Source: Lepas anatifera
Lineage: Eukaryota; Arthropoda; Thecostraca; Lepadidae
Reading direction: 5' to 3'
Assembly: GCA_034440635.1 (NCBI GenBank)
Contig: JAOTON010001682.1
Location: 712,501 to 776,500, forward strand
Length of the DNA: 64,000 bases
The translations under genes and the position numbers were made by a program. Numbering within the stretch: position 1 is the first letter of the stretch; each line of letters opens with the position of its first letter. This document shows positions 12,401 through 23,002 of the stretch, piece after piece. The notes under the pieces were generated by a model that searched no databases, was not told the origin of the DNA, and saw nothing but the letters and a program-made list of their open reading frames with translations.

Positions 12401-12734
12401 AAATTTACCTCAGAGCGTGCTTAAAGTATACCATGAACGCTCAAAGTCACCAGTGCTTTTTTGAAAAGGAAGCTTTTACAGACATTGCCGAATTTTTGAC
12501 AACTTTCAGCATCTGCAGAAACCTCGCACTAGACACAGAACAGAACGTGATATTAGTCACCCCATTTCAAAAACAATGGAAACATTGTTCACAACAATCC
12601 CTCGTTAAAAGCCCTCCATCAAAACAAACATCCTCTCAATTCCGCACGAGAAGGCTAGCTTACAAACTAGGCACGTGCCCGGTGTCCACTTCAGCGCGAT
12701 GACTCCTGGTGAATGGAGCAGTGTGCGCCAACAT
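9418..12734. other. 3.3 kb without a recognisable gene
   Basis: The longest open frame (125 codons, 10382-10759) has no known motif. A short palindromic block at about 10250-10285 (GGGGGTGCCCGGGAACCCC) recurs at 50375-50400. A CRE palindrome GTGACGTCAC lies at about 11935-11944. No splice-consistent coding exon was found. Confidence 0.4.
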
Positions 12735-12884
12735 CAGTGGCGGATCTAAGTTGGGGCATATGAGTAGTCACTCCCCCGTCACCACAACCAGCCACCGTCT
12801 ATTTTGATAATATATTTTAACAATTGTGACACTTTAACATCCTCATCAAAAACACCTCCAGTAATATGCCTGGATCCGCCACTG
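12735..12884 (+). mobile_element. hAT-like MITE with CAGTGGCGGATC ends
   Basis: 150 bp starting CAGTGGCGGATCTAAG and ending CTGGATCCGCCACTG, giving inverted ends of about 13 bp. Flanking 8-mers (GCCAACAT and CCCAAATT) match only 5/8. The interior is A/T-rich and not obviously shared with other copies here. Confidence 0.7.
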
Positions 12885-13100
12885 CCCAAATTACACTTTA
12901 TAGCCAGACAGCCGAGAAGACCGCCTCTTTTGTCGGGATTCGCAGAGAAACTGACAACGGCCTCAACGGGGATGCATACAAAGCGGCATTGTCTCGATGT
13001 TTGCCGAGTTGCGGGTGTCTGAACAGAGCATAGGAGGATACAGGCGGGATCAGCCGGGGGAGGGAGAATGACCAGAGCCAACAGAGGTGTGTCCACCGAC

Positions 13101-13294
13101 ACTGGCAGATCCAAGGTGGGGCAAAGGGGCCGTGACCCCGTCTAGAACCTAAAATAGTAAATTTTAGCCCCCAAAAGGACCAAATTTTAGCAGTGTTTTC
13201 TTTAATATTATTGTCTAGCTATTTTTTCTCGATTTAACCTCTCCCACACGTTGGTTTAGCCCCCTCCAAAAGTTGCTCCTGGATGCGCCAATTT
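13101..13294 (+). mobile_element. Diverged MITE (TTTTGGAGCAATTT family)
   Basis: Begins CACTGGCAGATCCAAGG and ends CTCCTGGATGCGCCAATTTG. The interior GGCCGTGACCCCGTCTAGAA and the general layout resemble 8537-8733 and 51240-51436, partly inverted. The flanking duplication is poor (5/8). Confidence 0.5.
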
Positions 13295-14343
13295 GCGCAG
13301 ATATGTATTTTAGCACTTCCCTAGCCGATTTCAAAACCGTGTAAATTGGCGATGAATCATCGAAGCTGGTGAGTCATTAAACCGTCGAAACAATACCCAG
13401 CCATTTCTTGAGTGAACGAATCGGGAGTCTCCTATACCTAGGACGTTAGTACAGTCATTGTTTGTTGCGCACATATTTCACTAAGTGGAAATTATGCAAA
13501 AAAGAACAGCAAAATAGGTTTTGAAAGACACCACTACAGTGGTCGTTAATCCAAGACATGCAAAAACGGTATTCACCCCCCCCTCCCTCTACAAAATTGG
13601 CCGAAAGCCAGAAAGAGTAGGTAATGTTCGTAATCCCTCCTTCAAAAATCCACCACCTCCCTCAACACAAACCCGTCGTTCCTTAGCCTTGCACCATTCC
13701 CTCTTCCCTCTCGAATTTCTCAGGCAGGACGACGCAGTTCACAACCATACGACATTGAAAATGATCGGGTATTTACTGGCCACATGTTTTTGCTACCATT
13801 AGTTTCTAGCCACAAGGGTGTGTCATTGTCCCGGTGTGCGGCTGCATTTTGTTGACCGAATCAGCCGTGTCGCTGCCCCGGTGTGCGGCAGTGTTTGTGG
13901 ACTGAATCGAATCAGGAATACCATATTTTCAGCGCGAAAACAATAGCAGAGGTATTCCCATGCCAATAAAAACACGGTAAATGTGCTTAATGGCGGGGTA
14001 CGGAAGCTGGTATTTACCAAGAAACTTCCTTTAACCGATAACTAATATCGACGAAAGTCCGAGCTATTCTTTCGACAGCAGGTATACAATACGGAAACAA
14101 CACCACTCAGTAATTTTTGCATCACATCATGATATCATGTCATTTCATGTAAGTCAGGAACGGATCCAAGGGGGAGGGCGAACGGGAGGTCACCCCCTCG
14201 TAGGGCCGTGGATAACCCCTCTCGTAGACGAAGTTTCAGTTGGAACTGTAATGTGTGGTGGTGATGTTTAGCATGCGTTATCATATCATACATGGCGCGA
14301 TCGGTAGGAGATAATGAAGTCGATCCCGCATTAGATGGTACCT
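13295..14343. other. No recognisable gene
   Basis: C-rich tracts near 13570 and 13660, and a short direct repeat of GTGTGCGGC(T/A)G near 13836-13892. Open frames are short and unrecognised. Confidence 0.4.
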
Positions 14344-14351
14344 ACCCATCT

Positions 14352-14785
14352 CAGGCGGAAATAAAAGTTGATTTGCGCCGAGAAACCACGGCGTAAAATT
14401 TGGAACCTCCGGCCATATGCGTAAAGTTTTCCATCCCAGAATACATAACGTAAAGATACCGACAGAGCAGAGCGGCATCATCATCAAAATATTCAGGGCG
14501 AAACAGTCGAATTCGTCTTCATTTTCCCTTTCCAACAGTGGTAAGCAGTGATGAAAATGTTTTTATTCGGGAATGGCTCTGTGGAAAGTATTACAGAATT
14601 GACAAGGAAAAATAAAACATTATAAACAAAGTGTATTTACTTGATACTTACGAGAATGCGTAAACATTCAACGGGTTTAGTACGCTGCGTAAATTTTCTA
14701 GTATGGCGCACGGCGGAAAATTTATAATTGTCTGAAAGCCCACTGCGTAAGAATTCGTGCCTAACCCAAGTATTATTTTCCCCTG
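14352..14785 (+). mobile_element. hAT-like MITE with CAGG(C/G)GGAAATAA ends, uninterrupted copy
   Basis: 434 bp beginning CAGGCGGAAATAA and ending TTATTTTCCCCTG, with a perfect 8-bp duplication, ACCCATCT, at 14344-14351 and 14786-14793. It serves as the uninterrupted reference for the interrupted copy at 30255-32371. The sequence AGCCCACTGCGTAAGAATTC at about 14737-14756 is the empty version of a site filled by another MITE at 31946-32326. Confidence 0.9.
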
Positions 14786-14820
14786 ACCCATCTAGACAGT
14801 ATCTGAAAATTACTCAGGAC

Positions 14821-14987
14821 ACATGAGCAGCTTCAGCACGCTCTATTTACGCACCAAGTACGGGAACCGCCGCATCGACTTATGTAACCGGGATTCTGCC
14901 TTCAGGACTCTCGGTTACATGAGTCGATAAGTCTGTTCCCAGGGTCGGTACGTAAATAGAACGGACTGAAGCTGGTCATGTATCTGC
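14821..14987. mobile_element. Foldback element, ~35-bp inverted ends
   Basis: The left end carries ACATGAGCAGCTTCAG, then CTCTATTTACG. The inverted right end carries ACATGACCAGCTTCAG, then TTCTATTTACG. The interior also pairs (ATCGACTTATGTAACCG with CGGTTACATGAGTCGAT), so almost the whole 167 bp can fold into one hairpin. A related element is at 24664-24895. Confidence 0.7.
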
Positions 14988-15340
14988 CGTAATTAACGCT
15001 AGCTGGGAAGCTTTCCGAGCTTTGCTCTCTCACAATAACGGGCAAAAAACATCGTATACTCCAAGACGTCTATCAGGATCCGGATCAGGGCAATCAGGAT
15101 CGACGCCTTTTTTTGTTCCGATGAGAAAAATATAAAACAACGCTCCACACACAACCACGCATCACGTTCCGCAATTAGCTGCTGGTCACGTGCGGCGGGT
15201 TTTTGGAGAAGAAGCTCTTTCATTGGCGAGAAACCAGTGTAATGAACAGCAGAAGCGTGGGTTATTCGGAGATAAAAAGACGGTAGGGGTCCGTGAGCTA
15301 CATGCGACAATGAAACCAAGTGAAGGGAGGGTGCCCCCAA

Positions 15341-15662
15341 CTAATTTAAAAAAAAAAAACCAAATTTAAAAAGAGGGCCAAAAACCCCATCCCCCTTTTT
15401 TTTTTTTAAAAACCAAAAATTCCCAAAAAAAAAAAAAAAAACCCCCCCCCACCCCCCCCCCCCCCCCCCCCCCCCCCCGATAAAAAAAATATGGTGAAAA
15501 AAAAAAAAACAAAAAAAAAAAAAAAAAAAAAAAAACAAAAAAAAAAAAAATTATAAATAATAAAAAAACAAAATTTTTAATTTTTTTTTTAAAAAAAAAA
15601 AATAAAAAAAAAAAAAAAAAAAAAAAAAATAAAAAATAAAAAAATTATTATTTATTAAAAAT

Positions 15663-15690
<28 letters not shown>
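15341..15690. repeat. Extreme homopolymer/low-complexity block
   Basis: About 350 bp made almost only of long A, T and C runs, including a C-run of more than 40 bases near 15441-15478 and A-runs of 20-30. Both borders with ordinary sequence are abrupt. This resembles unresolved or poorly polished assembly sequence more than biology. The 65-codon open frame across it is an artefact. Confidence 0.75.
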
Positions 15691-15693
<3 letters not shown>

Positions 15694-17429
15694 TGTTTTG
15701 GGCTTGGAGCTAGCGACCCATCAACTGCTACGGTTATGTGTGGCGTAGGGGTTAGGCGAGTAAGCTAGGGTTGAGCTTGGGCAGGGCGCCAAATCCTGTC
15801 TCTGGGCTCGACAGGGCGATACTGCACATACAAAATTCGTTCGTATATTTTGTCTAAGATCCAATCTATGTGGTTATTCACTTGACACGTCATTTCTATA
15901 AAAGTAAACACTCGGGATATTGCCTAAAATACACACAGAGCATAAAAAGACATAAAATCGTAGCGCTGAAAATAAAAAGAACAGGTAACCATCAAGAACC
16001 ACGATAAAATTATCACTATAAAAACAGATATTAAGCATGCTCACTCGCGGCGTGACAGCAGCATGTTTCTCAGCCATGGTCTAAAAAGTACACGGGCGTC
16101 CACAGCCAGCTGGTTGTACATTAAGAATGTCGCAAATCGAGCCGAGCGCTCGCACTAGCCAACTTTTATCCCTTCTCCAAAGCACCGAAGTCAGTTTCGC
16201 TCTCCCGGACAAACTAAAAGTGAGTATATGGCACATCACGTTTCCCATTTGCGTCCGAAGCGGTGGCATCAACAAATCAGCAAAACAAACGTCTCTGTGT
16301 TCTTATTCCTTTTGATTGGGGCTACTAACAAGAAGCACACTTTCCCAATTGCAGGCAGTATTGGCGTGAATGTTTAAGGAACCTCTCCGCCAGGCCAGAT
16401 GGAACACAGAAGGCAGTTAGCATCACACCTTGTTAATTGAACCCTCGCTAATTCATGCTATACCAACCAGTCTACTCTGGCCCATAATCAAGAACCCACT
16501 GCACAGAAGTTCCAGGATATCTACAGAAACCTCCAAACTATCAAATAAAACAGTGTACAGAGCTTTGACCATGCCTGTCTTCGGCCGGTGCCGACTCTCA
16601 GCAGCCCCCCACCCGTCCCCCTCCCCCCACGCCAGGTGAGACCGCCAGGGGGCGCGCTCCCCACCCCGGTGGTCCGAGACGCCAGGAAGGGGAGGGAAGC
16701 TCCGGACGTGCCGATGTGCCACAGAGCTACTGACTGTGTGATTGGTGGGCAGGGGCGTATTCAGGAGCTCATCCAGGGCATCGCAATATAATCGATGTCA
16801 GACGGTAATGCTTTTGAGCACTGTATAACCTTAGGAGGTTTGTGCGCCCGAAAGCCGAAATAACTAACCTCAATGCCTTCAATGTTTAAAGTTTATTGGA
16901 GTTAACTACCCATTAGCTCATAGCTCACAGTTAACTGCCCACAACCAGAGCCTGTTCACAGTGTTGGTGTTAATTTTCGCGTTGGTTACCACAAGCGCAG
17001 TCTGTACAAAAAACAGTTACTACAGCGAGCATATCGGTGAACGGTAAACATACCGATCGTAAAGTCTACCTTGGAATATTAATGGCACATGCACAACGAA
17101 TGCATGCACAAAATAGCATATATGAGCCAGTTCCTGTTCCTCTAAGAATAACCAGAGTCTAGAACAAAAGAACAGGATTCGCTTAAAAGGTGATGTCAAG
17201 GTTTAATGGCGCTAAGTAGGCGGCCGGTTAGTCTTGTGACTCAACTGCTCGCTTCAAGATTGGGATGACATTAATGAAAGCGGGTTTTACACCCACAGTG
17301 CCAAACCGCCTTCCGTGTCCGATCTGACCCGTTTGAGAGGATTCTGAGCACCCACGCTATTACTTCCTGAAGTTGGGCGAGTATGCCTGTTGGGAGTGTC
17401 TCTAAAACGGATTTAAATGAATATACCGT
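15691..17429. other. 1.7 kb without a recognisable gene
   Basis: No element ends or coding motifs were recognised. A C-rich stretch lies at 16600-16640, and a partial CAGGGGCGTATTCAG, resembling a MITE end, lies near 16752. Confidence 0.4.
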
Positions 17430-17490
17430 AGATTTCGGCAGGAGGAGTCAGGGGGCTTGAACCCCCTAGCCCCTTGTATCTGCCACTGCA
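17430..17490 (+). mobile_element. Right-end fragment of the 153-bp CAGTGGCGG family
   Basis: GGGGGCTTGAACCCCCTAGC followed by a CTGCCACTG end matches the right end of 18674-18826. The left half is missing. Confidence 0.55.
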
Positions 17491-17772
17491 CGTCGGAAAG
17501 GAGGGACAGAGGGGCCCTGTTCCAAATTTCATGAAAATTGGTCTGTTTCTGCCAGACTTTTCCGGGGGGCTTCCCTTAAAGAAGAAATCGGCAAGTGAGT
17601 TCTATAAATAGTATGTGAGAAAGATAGCAAGAAGTCCCAAACCAACGGAATTGTGTTTGTTTCTAAAGCGGAAAGTGTCTTGTCAGCAGGAGGTTGAGGA
17701 GAGGTGGTCAAACCCGCCCCCTCACTTTTTCGTCCGTGGCGACGCTTGTGGGAGGAGGAGGGTGTAAAGATC

Positions 17773-18056
17773 CACTCTTGACTACCCGACTCCTGACTCC
17801 TAATGTCTCCTGATCGACTCCCGACTACTCGACTCCTGACTACCGGACTTCAGATGACTCTTATCGACTCCTGACTACCTGAATCCTGATGACTCTTGAT
17901 CGATTCATGAATATCTGACTCCTGATGATCTTGACCCAACTCCTGACTACCTGCCTGGTGACTTGTCTTCTGAATATTGACTCCTGACTACCTGACTCCT
18001 GCTAGCTCCTGATCCACTCCTGACTACCTGACTCCCGACTCCTGACTCCGCCACTG
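17773..18056 (+). repeat. Degenerate minisatellite based on GACTCCTGACTACCT
   Basis: About 280 bp of imperfect tandem copies of a ~15-bp motif (GACTCCTGACTACCT and variants such as GATGACTCTTGATC). Unit length varies, so it is old and has been unevenly expanded. It has no coding potential. Confidence 0.8.
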
Positions 18057-18222
18057 TTGGTGGGTTGGACCGGATACAAGGGCTGGAAGCTTCTGAGAAA
18101 CGCGGCGGGGGCGAAGAGGTAGCACATCCTGTTTAACCGGAGGTCAGCGGCGATTTTCGGTGGGAAAGACAAAAGTAGAATACAGACCCTGAGCAGATTA
18201 CTGACAAGCATGTCATGTCTGC

Positions 18223-18362
18223 CATAGGCGGATCCAGGGGGAGGATAAGGGGCACTTACCCCTCCTCCTAAGATTGAACCTCGGTGTCCCCTTGAAAGGT
18301 CCATGGCGCCCCCCTTAAACAACGTGACTACCCTCCGATCAGCACTCCTGGTTCCGCCCATG
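18223..18362 (+). mobile_element. hAT-like MITE, CATAGGCGG family
   Basis: 140 bp beginning CATAGGCGGATCCAG and ending GGTTCCGCCCATG. Flanking 8-mers ATGTCTGC (18215-18222) and ATATCTGC (18363-18370) match 7/8. The interior CCCCTTGAAAGGTC block is shared with 37144-37416. Confidence 0.8.
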
Positions 18363-18673
18363 ATATCTGCTAGGGGACGAAGCGGTTGAAGTTCTGAGAA
18401 GCATAAGTGATTTGGTAATCGATCGGAAATGACGTATGCCAGATTTTAGACGCTACTATTTGAAAACGTGATGGAGGTAATTTCACGGCATCTTCGCAAA
18501 GCGGAGGAGGGATATGTACGGCTGAATAAACCAGCCTTCGGTGAGAACAGAGCGAAAATTGAGTTGTAGGTGTTTAACTGGTGTTTAACTTGTATTCCGA
18601 CAACCCTTGAGCTGGAAGAATTCATTTATGCTCTTCGAGAAGAGACGGAAGTACGATAACCGTGATTGATAGG

Positions 18674-18826
18674 CAGTGGCGGATCCAGGACTGCATTTCG
18701 AGGGGGAGGGGCTAGGGGGTTGGAGCCTCCCCGACATTGCCTCGGAACAGTCTAGCTATGCATTAGCTATACACTCTCTGACATTTGGGCGGCTTGAACC
18801 CCCTAGCCCCCTTGCATCCGCCACTG
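18674..18826 (+). mobile_element. hAT-like MITE (153-bp CAGTGGCGG family), best copy
   Basis: 153 bp with ends CAGTGGCGGATCCAG and GCATCCGCCACTG. It has a perfect 8-bp duplication, TTGATAGG, at 18666-18673 and 18827-18834. The interior itself has an inverted GGGGCTAGGGGGTT / AACCCCCTAGCCCC pair, so the element can fold. Other copies: 1593, 8784, 17430 (partial) and 27163. Confidence 0.92.
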
Positions 18827-19019
18827 TTGATAGGCTTTCCGGAGTTTATTGTTCGCGACTTCCAGGCCTAACCCCTACGTCATTAGTCCTTCCGCGTCGG
18901 TGGCGGCGATAAGCTTGTCTCGACATCACAGCATGCTACTGCTTCCGAGACGAATGTTTACCAGTTTCTGCTGGAGGTGTGGTTAATTTGAAAGTCACGT
19001 GCTCGTTGGAAGATAACAG

Positions 19020-19475
19020 TTAAAGGGAATGTGGCACCTTGGTCGGGTCCTGGAATTTAGTGTAATTAGGCGTACTTTTAGTCAAAAATAATGAAACCAC
19101 TCATGATTTCTCTGAAAAATGTATAATAAGCTCAATATTTGGTTTTAAAAATACTTCTCTAGAAAAAGAAATAAATATCGGACTGTGGATGATGTCACGA
19201 TCTGGCAACCACTACCATACTTGAAACGCTTCAAAGGCTTCGATTGGCTGATGCTCATCGTGACGTCAGCATATGTCGTCACATCAGTGGTTCACAACAA
19301 TGGCCGCCGGCGACGGGGGGCCGAGGGGGGCTGGTGTCAGGTAGGTTTTAGCTTTTTCTACGGAAATATCGAGTTCCAAGACAAATGAAATATGGAGTAC
19401 CGGGTTTTCCGACCTGCTTTACAACTTGGCTATCCCAGTTAAAATCACGTTGTAAAGGTGCCACATTCCCTTTAA
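19020..19475 (+). mobile_element. TTAA MITE, copy C
   Basis: 456 bp from TTAA to TTAA, colinear with copies B, D and E. It carries an intact ATTGGCTGATGC followed by GTGACGTCAGC, that is, an inverted CCAAT box and a perfect CRE. The 67-codon open frame inside it is not conserved among copies and is not a gene. Confidence 0.95.
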
Positions 19476-20689
19476 AAGATATAGTTTGTAAACAGTTATA
19501 CTGATACAAAATTGAGAAAAAAGTTACTGAAATTCATGTCATTGGCGGATCAAGGGGGAGATGGAAAATTCATTTGTTTCTTCCCTAAACACTCCGACTT
19601 CCAACGATTTTGTTTAAAAATACTTTCACGATTTTCAGCGCTCTAGTGCCCCTCCCCAGACGTTGCTCTTGTGGTACCCACAATGATTTGTATTATTTAA
19701 TCATCCCAAAAAATGTTAAATTTTAATCCTTAACGCTTTTCGTGGCGACGGATGATACATAATCTGATGTGTGGATCTATAGCTGAGAATCGATGAAGAC
19801 CTGGTGTCAGCATGATCAAGTCAAAATGGCTTTGCAACTCTCATTCCTTATTTCCATACAGAACATGTATGCGATGAGAATTGTGAGTGCCTGGTTATTC
19901 TAGTCTTCCAAAACTCAACGCCACCAATGGGCTTAAAGAGCAGGCATGAAAGCATTAAACCTACTATCGACCACTTGCACTGGTTTTTCTTTGTTAAAAA
20001 ACAACACCTACCTCCGCACTTCGCATGACTCATGTATCGCCCGTATGACTATGCGTGGGAATATTTACCCACCAATGGCCATGCTAGCAGACACCTTTGC
20101 CTGACCATCCAGCGACTTCGCCCCCTCTAAGGCTAGCCAAGTACATCGGGACATTGTCTAGAGTAGTTAGAATTAGAGTACACCATAGCCAAGAACATTC
20201 ATGGCCATGACTTCCACTGTGATTGGGCCAGCTACCTGTTACTGATAATAATAATAAATATAAATATAAATACAAATACAAATCCAAGCCGGCCCATATC
20301 CTAGGATTCCTGGACAAATCCAGATCAATCGCTTTGAACTCCACGATCATGATCACTGGAAATCAGATCCATGTCTGAAAAAATACCATTTAATCTACAA
20401 AGATTAAATCAAAACCGACACCCAGATTCAAAACTATGTGCACTGTGTCCACAATTATGTTATCGGTATTTAAGCTACTGTAACACTGTTTGGATGTGAG
20501 GCATACTTATGCACTGCTGTTTTTTGTTTGTTTGTTTTTTGTTTGTTTTTTGCTGACCTCACACAATGATCAAATATAAAAATGTAACACACTATTTTCT
20601 ACAATCGATAATGTTTCAAGTTCGACGCGTAGTGAAAATGACTACCATCCGATGAACACGAGATGTTATTGGTTTAAGTCAATAGGTAT
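19476..20689. other. No gene; MITE remnant at 19547-19680
   Basis: CATTGGCGGATCAAGGGGGA at 19543 begins a decayed MITE with no clear right end. The rest has short open frames and TTTG-rich simple sequence near 20520-20550. No gene is recognised. Confidence 0.4.
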
Positions 20690-20930
20690 ACGTCGTCTGA
20701 AACATCTCGAAATCGAATCTAGAAACGGATTTATATTCAAACGTTGGCAATTTATTCGTATTTCTCTGAGATTGATTTGGTCTGTATCAAATAAAATTCA
20801 CTTAATATAGATTGAAATAAGTGCAGATTAAATCAATTTCCAAGAAATACGACTAAATTGGCAACATTTCAATCCAAATCAGATTCTAGATTCAATTTAG
20901 TGATATTTCAGATCACGGTGTGCCCACGAA
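20690..20930. mobile_element. Foldback element, ~88-bp imperfect arms
   Basis: The left arm (about 20696-20785) and the inverted right arm (about 20830-20925) share GAATCTAGAA, GTTG(G/C)CAATTTA, TCGTATTTCT and ATTGATTT in the same order, at roughly three-quarters identity by eye. A short loop separates them. Non-coding; family unknown. Confidence 0.6.
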
Positions 20931-21321
20931 TTAGCCAGGATCTGATGTAAAAATCAGCTACGGACCGATTTGGATGTGAATGTTCTCGGCAGCAGCGGTC
21001 TCTAAGGCCGGAGCCGCCGCCACGCGTCTCCTGGGCGCCACAGTTCTTCCCGTGATAAGCGGTATCGCACCCCTTTCCCTCCGGTCACGGCTGGAGACGC
21101 CACATTACAGTCCGGTTGCCAGGTTGCTGGTTGGATGTGCAATGTAACGGGCTATATGATTGGCTGGCGGATTGTCAGTCGGTCAATGGGCAGGTAAATT
21201 TTGATAAAGCGATTATGTTGGTTCATTGGCTCTCAAGGAGCATCAGCAACGCAATTAACCTATAAGCTTTCGTCATCCGCCGTATACGAAGTTCCAGTCA
21301 CAGGCATGTAAAAACTAGCAG

Positions 21322-21352
21322 TATAAAAGCGAGGGGATCAGTCAACCTTCAG
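21322..21352 (+). promoter_or_regulatory. Candidate core promoter (TATA plus initiator)
   Basis: TATAAAAG at 21322-21329 is followed about 30 bp later by TTCAGCC, a plausible arthropod initiator (TCAGY-like). A 47-codon open frame starts about 35 bp further on. The spacing is right, but nothing else confirms transcription. Confidence 0.35.
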
Positions 21353-21386
21353 CCTGTTACTGATAAAGTAATTTTTTCCTCAAAAA

Positions 21387-21530
21387 ATGAAAAACTCATC
21401 GGGCTTGGGCTCGGTGTTACCTTCCACACTTGTTGGTTACAAAATTTACCGGTTTCTTCCCAGCTTGGCTAAAATCAAGAAAACTTTGGATGAAAAAGGG
21501 TGGCCAGACCCATTGGGCCCCCTATTCTGA
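21387..21530 (+). CDS. Candidate small ORF or first exon, 47 aa, unknown
   Basis: An ATG at 21387 opens 47 codons ending in TGA at 21528. The peptide starts MKNSSGLGSV and contains LVGYKIYRFLPSLAKIKK, then GWPDPLGPLF. I do not recognise it. It is listed because it lies 35 bp downstream of a well-spaced TATA/initiator pair and has a fairly balanced composition. It could be a short peptide gene, a first exon that splices before the stop, or chance. No other exon of a gene was found downstream. Confidence 0.2.
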   Translation: MKNSSGLGSVLPSTLVGYKIYRFLPSLAKIKKTLDEKGWPDPLGPLF

Positions 21531-22379
21531 CATGCATGACAAGCAGCATCAGAAAACTCGGTTCTCCATGCCTGCCTCAAACCTATATTTTAGCGGCAAT
21601 GTATCCCCAATGCAGATCACAATCACCTCAAACCGCATGGATTACACAACATTTATTTTTTATAATGTTTGCCACGGGAAACACCGGGCGTTTCCGGGCT
21701 GCGTTATATCGTTGTGACGTGTTTTGAGTCTTTTGATGATGATGTAGTGACTAGATCTTTGTGTGGGCACGGTACTACGTGAAACACTTTATGTGATGGC
21801 TAGTTGATTGATCGATTACACTACATAATTATTAAGCTGGTGTAAACCTCAGAATTATAGGCCCCGCATAATGATCCGAAGCTCGACTAGGACCTATTTC
21901 CGTGTGCACAAATGCACTGTCCAGCCGCGCTGGTGGTAGGATAAGATCCGGCTCCGTGATCTGCCGTGAGCACTGAGATCAGAATCCCGATTGGAAGATA
22001 TAGATCAGAATCCGGTATTCGCGGCGCGTATCCGCACAAGAGATCAGAACAGCCAATCGACACCGGAACGCCATTTTTACGTCTAGGTGACATCAGAACA
22101 CGATTCCAGCGCGTCCACCACACCCACAGACCGGTGCTGGATTTGAATGTTAAATAAGAGTGGCATCTCTAGCATCGGGTGCTTCCACCTGTCCAGCCCG
22201 GGGCAGTGTGGACGCCCGTCTTCTTACCTGTCTGGTCCCCGCCGCTCTGCACCTCTTTCGCAGTGGTGTCAAAAACCGGTTGTTCTTCAAGTACGTTCAG
22301 TCCGGTTTTGTTCCGAGCTAGAGAAGTTTAAATCAGAGCAGGTAACAGCCAGGAAATTTTATATCCAGCCTGGACCACA

Positions 22380-22545
22380 CCCGAAAAAGCAGCTTTGGGG
22401 CTTTTACGACACACCGACTGCTGAGGCCATATGGTGTCGCCACCTCTCACCCTGTTGGAGGGTTTTATGGGGATCGGAAACTCATGCAGAGTACCCGCCC
22501 GGGGATTTGAACCTGGGTCAGCGGCGTGCAAGTCGTATGGTCCAC
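22380..22545 (-). mobile_element. SINE-1, tRNA-derived, minus strand
   Basis: On the minus strand this carries a B-box-like GGTTCAAATCC (22513-22503) within ACCCAGGTTCAAATCCCC. It continues through CCCTCCAACAGGGTGAG to the tail block GGCGACACCATATGGCC and GTCGGTGTGTCG. The A box is not clear, so the head may be truncated. Tail copies occur at 2800, 25345 and 60755, and the tail resembles the LINE 3' end at 59064-59112. Confidence 0.7.
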
Positions 22546-22603
22546 ACCCGAACTTCTCCTGCAAATCCAGGCCAATTCAATCCATAACACGCAAATATTT
22601 GCC

Positions 22604-22943
22604 GCCCCGGTAGCTCAGTTGGTAGAGTGTTGGGCTCCGGCCCGCTGCTCAGGAACGTGCAGTGGCAGGGCATGTCCAGGCTTGGGATCAGTTCCCCTGA
22701 GACGCTCCGGCGCTCAATTATTTACCCGACGTACAGGTCGGCTGGCAACCGACTGGTGACAGGGTGACCTGAGCGGGGCGGCCGTCCCTGTGCTTTGTGG
22801 GACGTTAAACTTTGGCTTCTAAATTAACCCTTCATTGTGGAGTTGCTCGTTCGGGTGGTGGGGTCGGGGTCTCGACAAGTCCATCGATGACTTTAGTGAG
22901 ACTCAGACTCCATCAGCCGTACTGGGAACAACTTGGACAAATT

Positions 22944-22950
<7 letters not shown>
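22604..22950 (+). mobile_element. SINE-2, tRNA-derived head, copy 1
   Basis: The head GGTAGCTCAGTTGGTAGAG is a near-perfect tRNA A-box region, but no matching anticodon arm or acceptor stem closes, so it is not a tRNA. It is colinear with 29709-30050 through GTGCAGTGGCAG, GAGCGGGGCGGCCGT and GGGACGTTAAAC. It is followed by a (TA)n tract. Confidence 0.8.

Positions 22951-22999
<49 letters not shown>
22951..22999 (+). repeat. (TA)n microsatellite
   Basis: About 24 uninterrupted TA units directly downstream of the SINE-2 copy, so possibly its expanded tail. Confidence 0.95.

Positions 23000-23002
<3 letters not shown>

Noticed and set aside
15341..15538. 65-codon F/G-rich open frame
   Set aside because: It is a translation of long homopolymer runs that are probably an assembly artefact.
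19185..19388. 67-codon frame in TTAA MITE copy C as a transposon protein
   Set aside because: The frame is not kept open in the other four copies.
22609..22680. tRNA-like GGTAGCTCAGTTGGTAGAG as a tRNA gene
   Set aside because: Only the A-box half is tRNA-like; no closed cloverleaf follows, and a second dispersed copy exists at 29709, so it is a SINE head.
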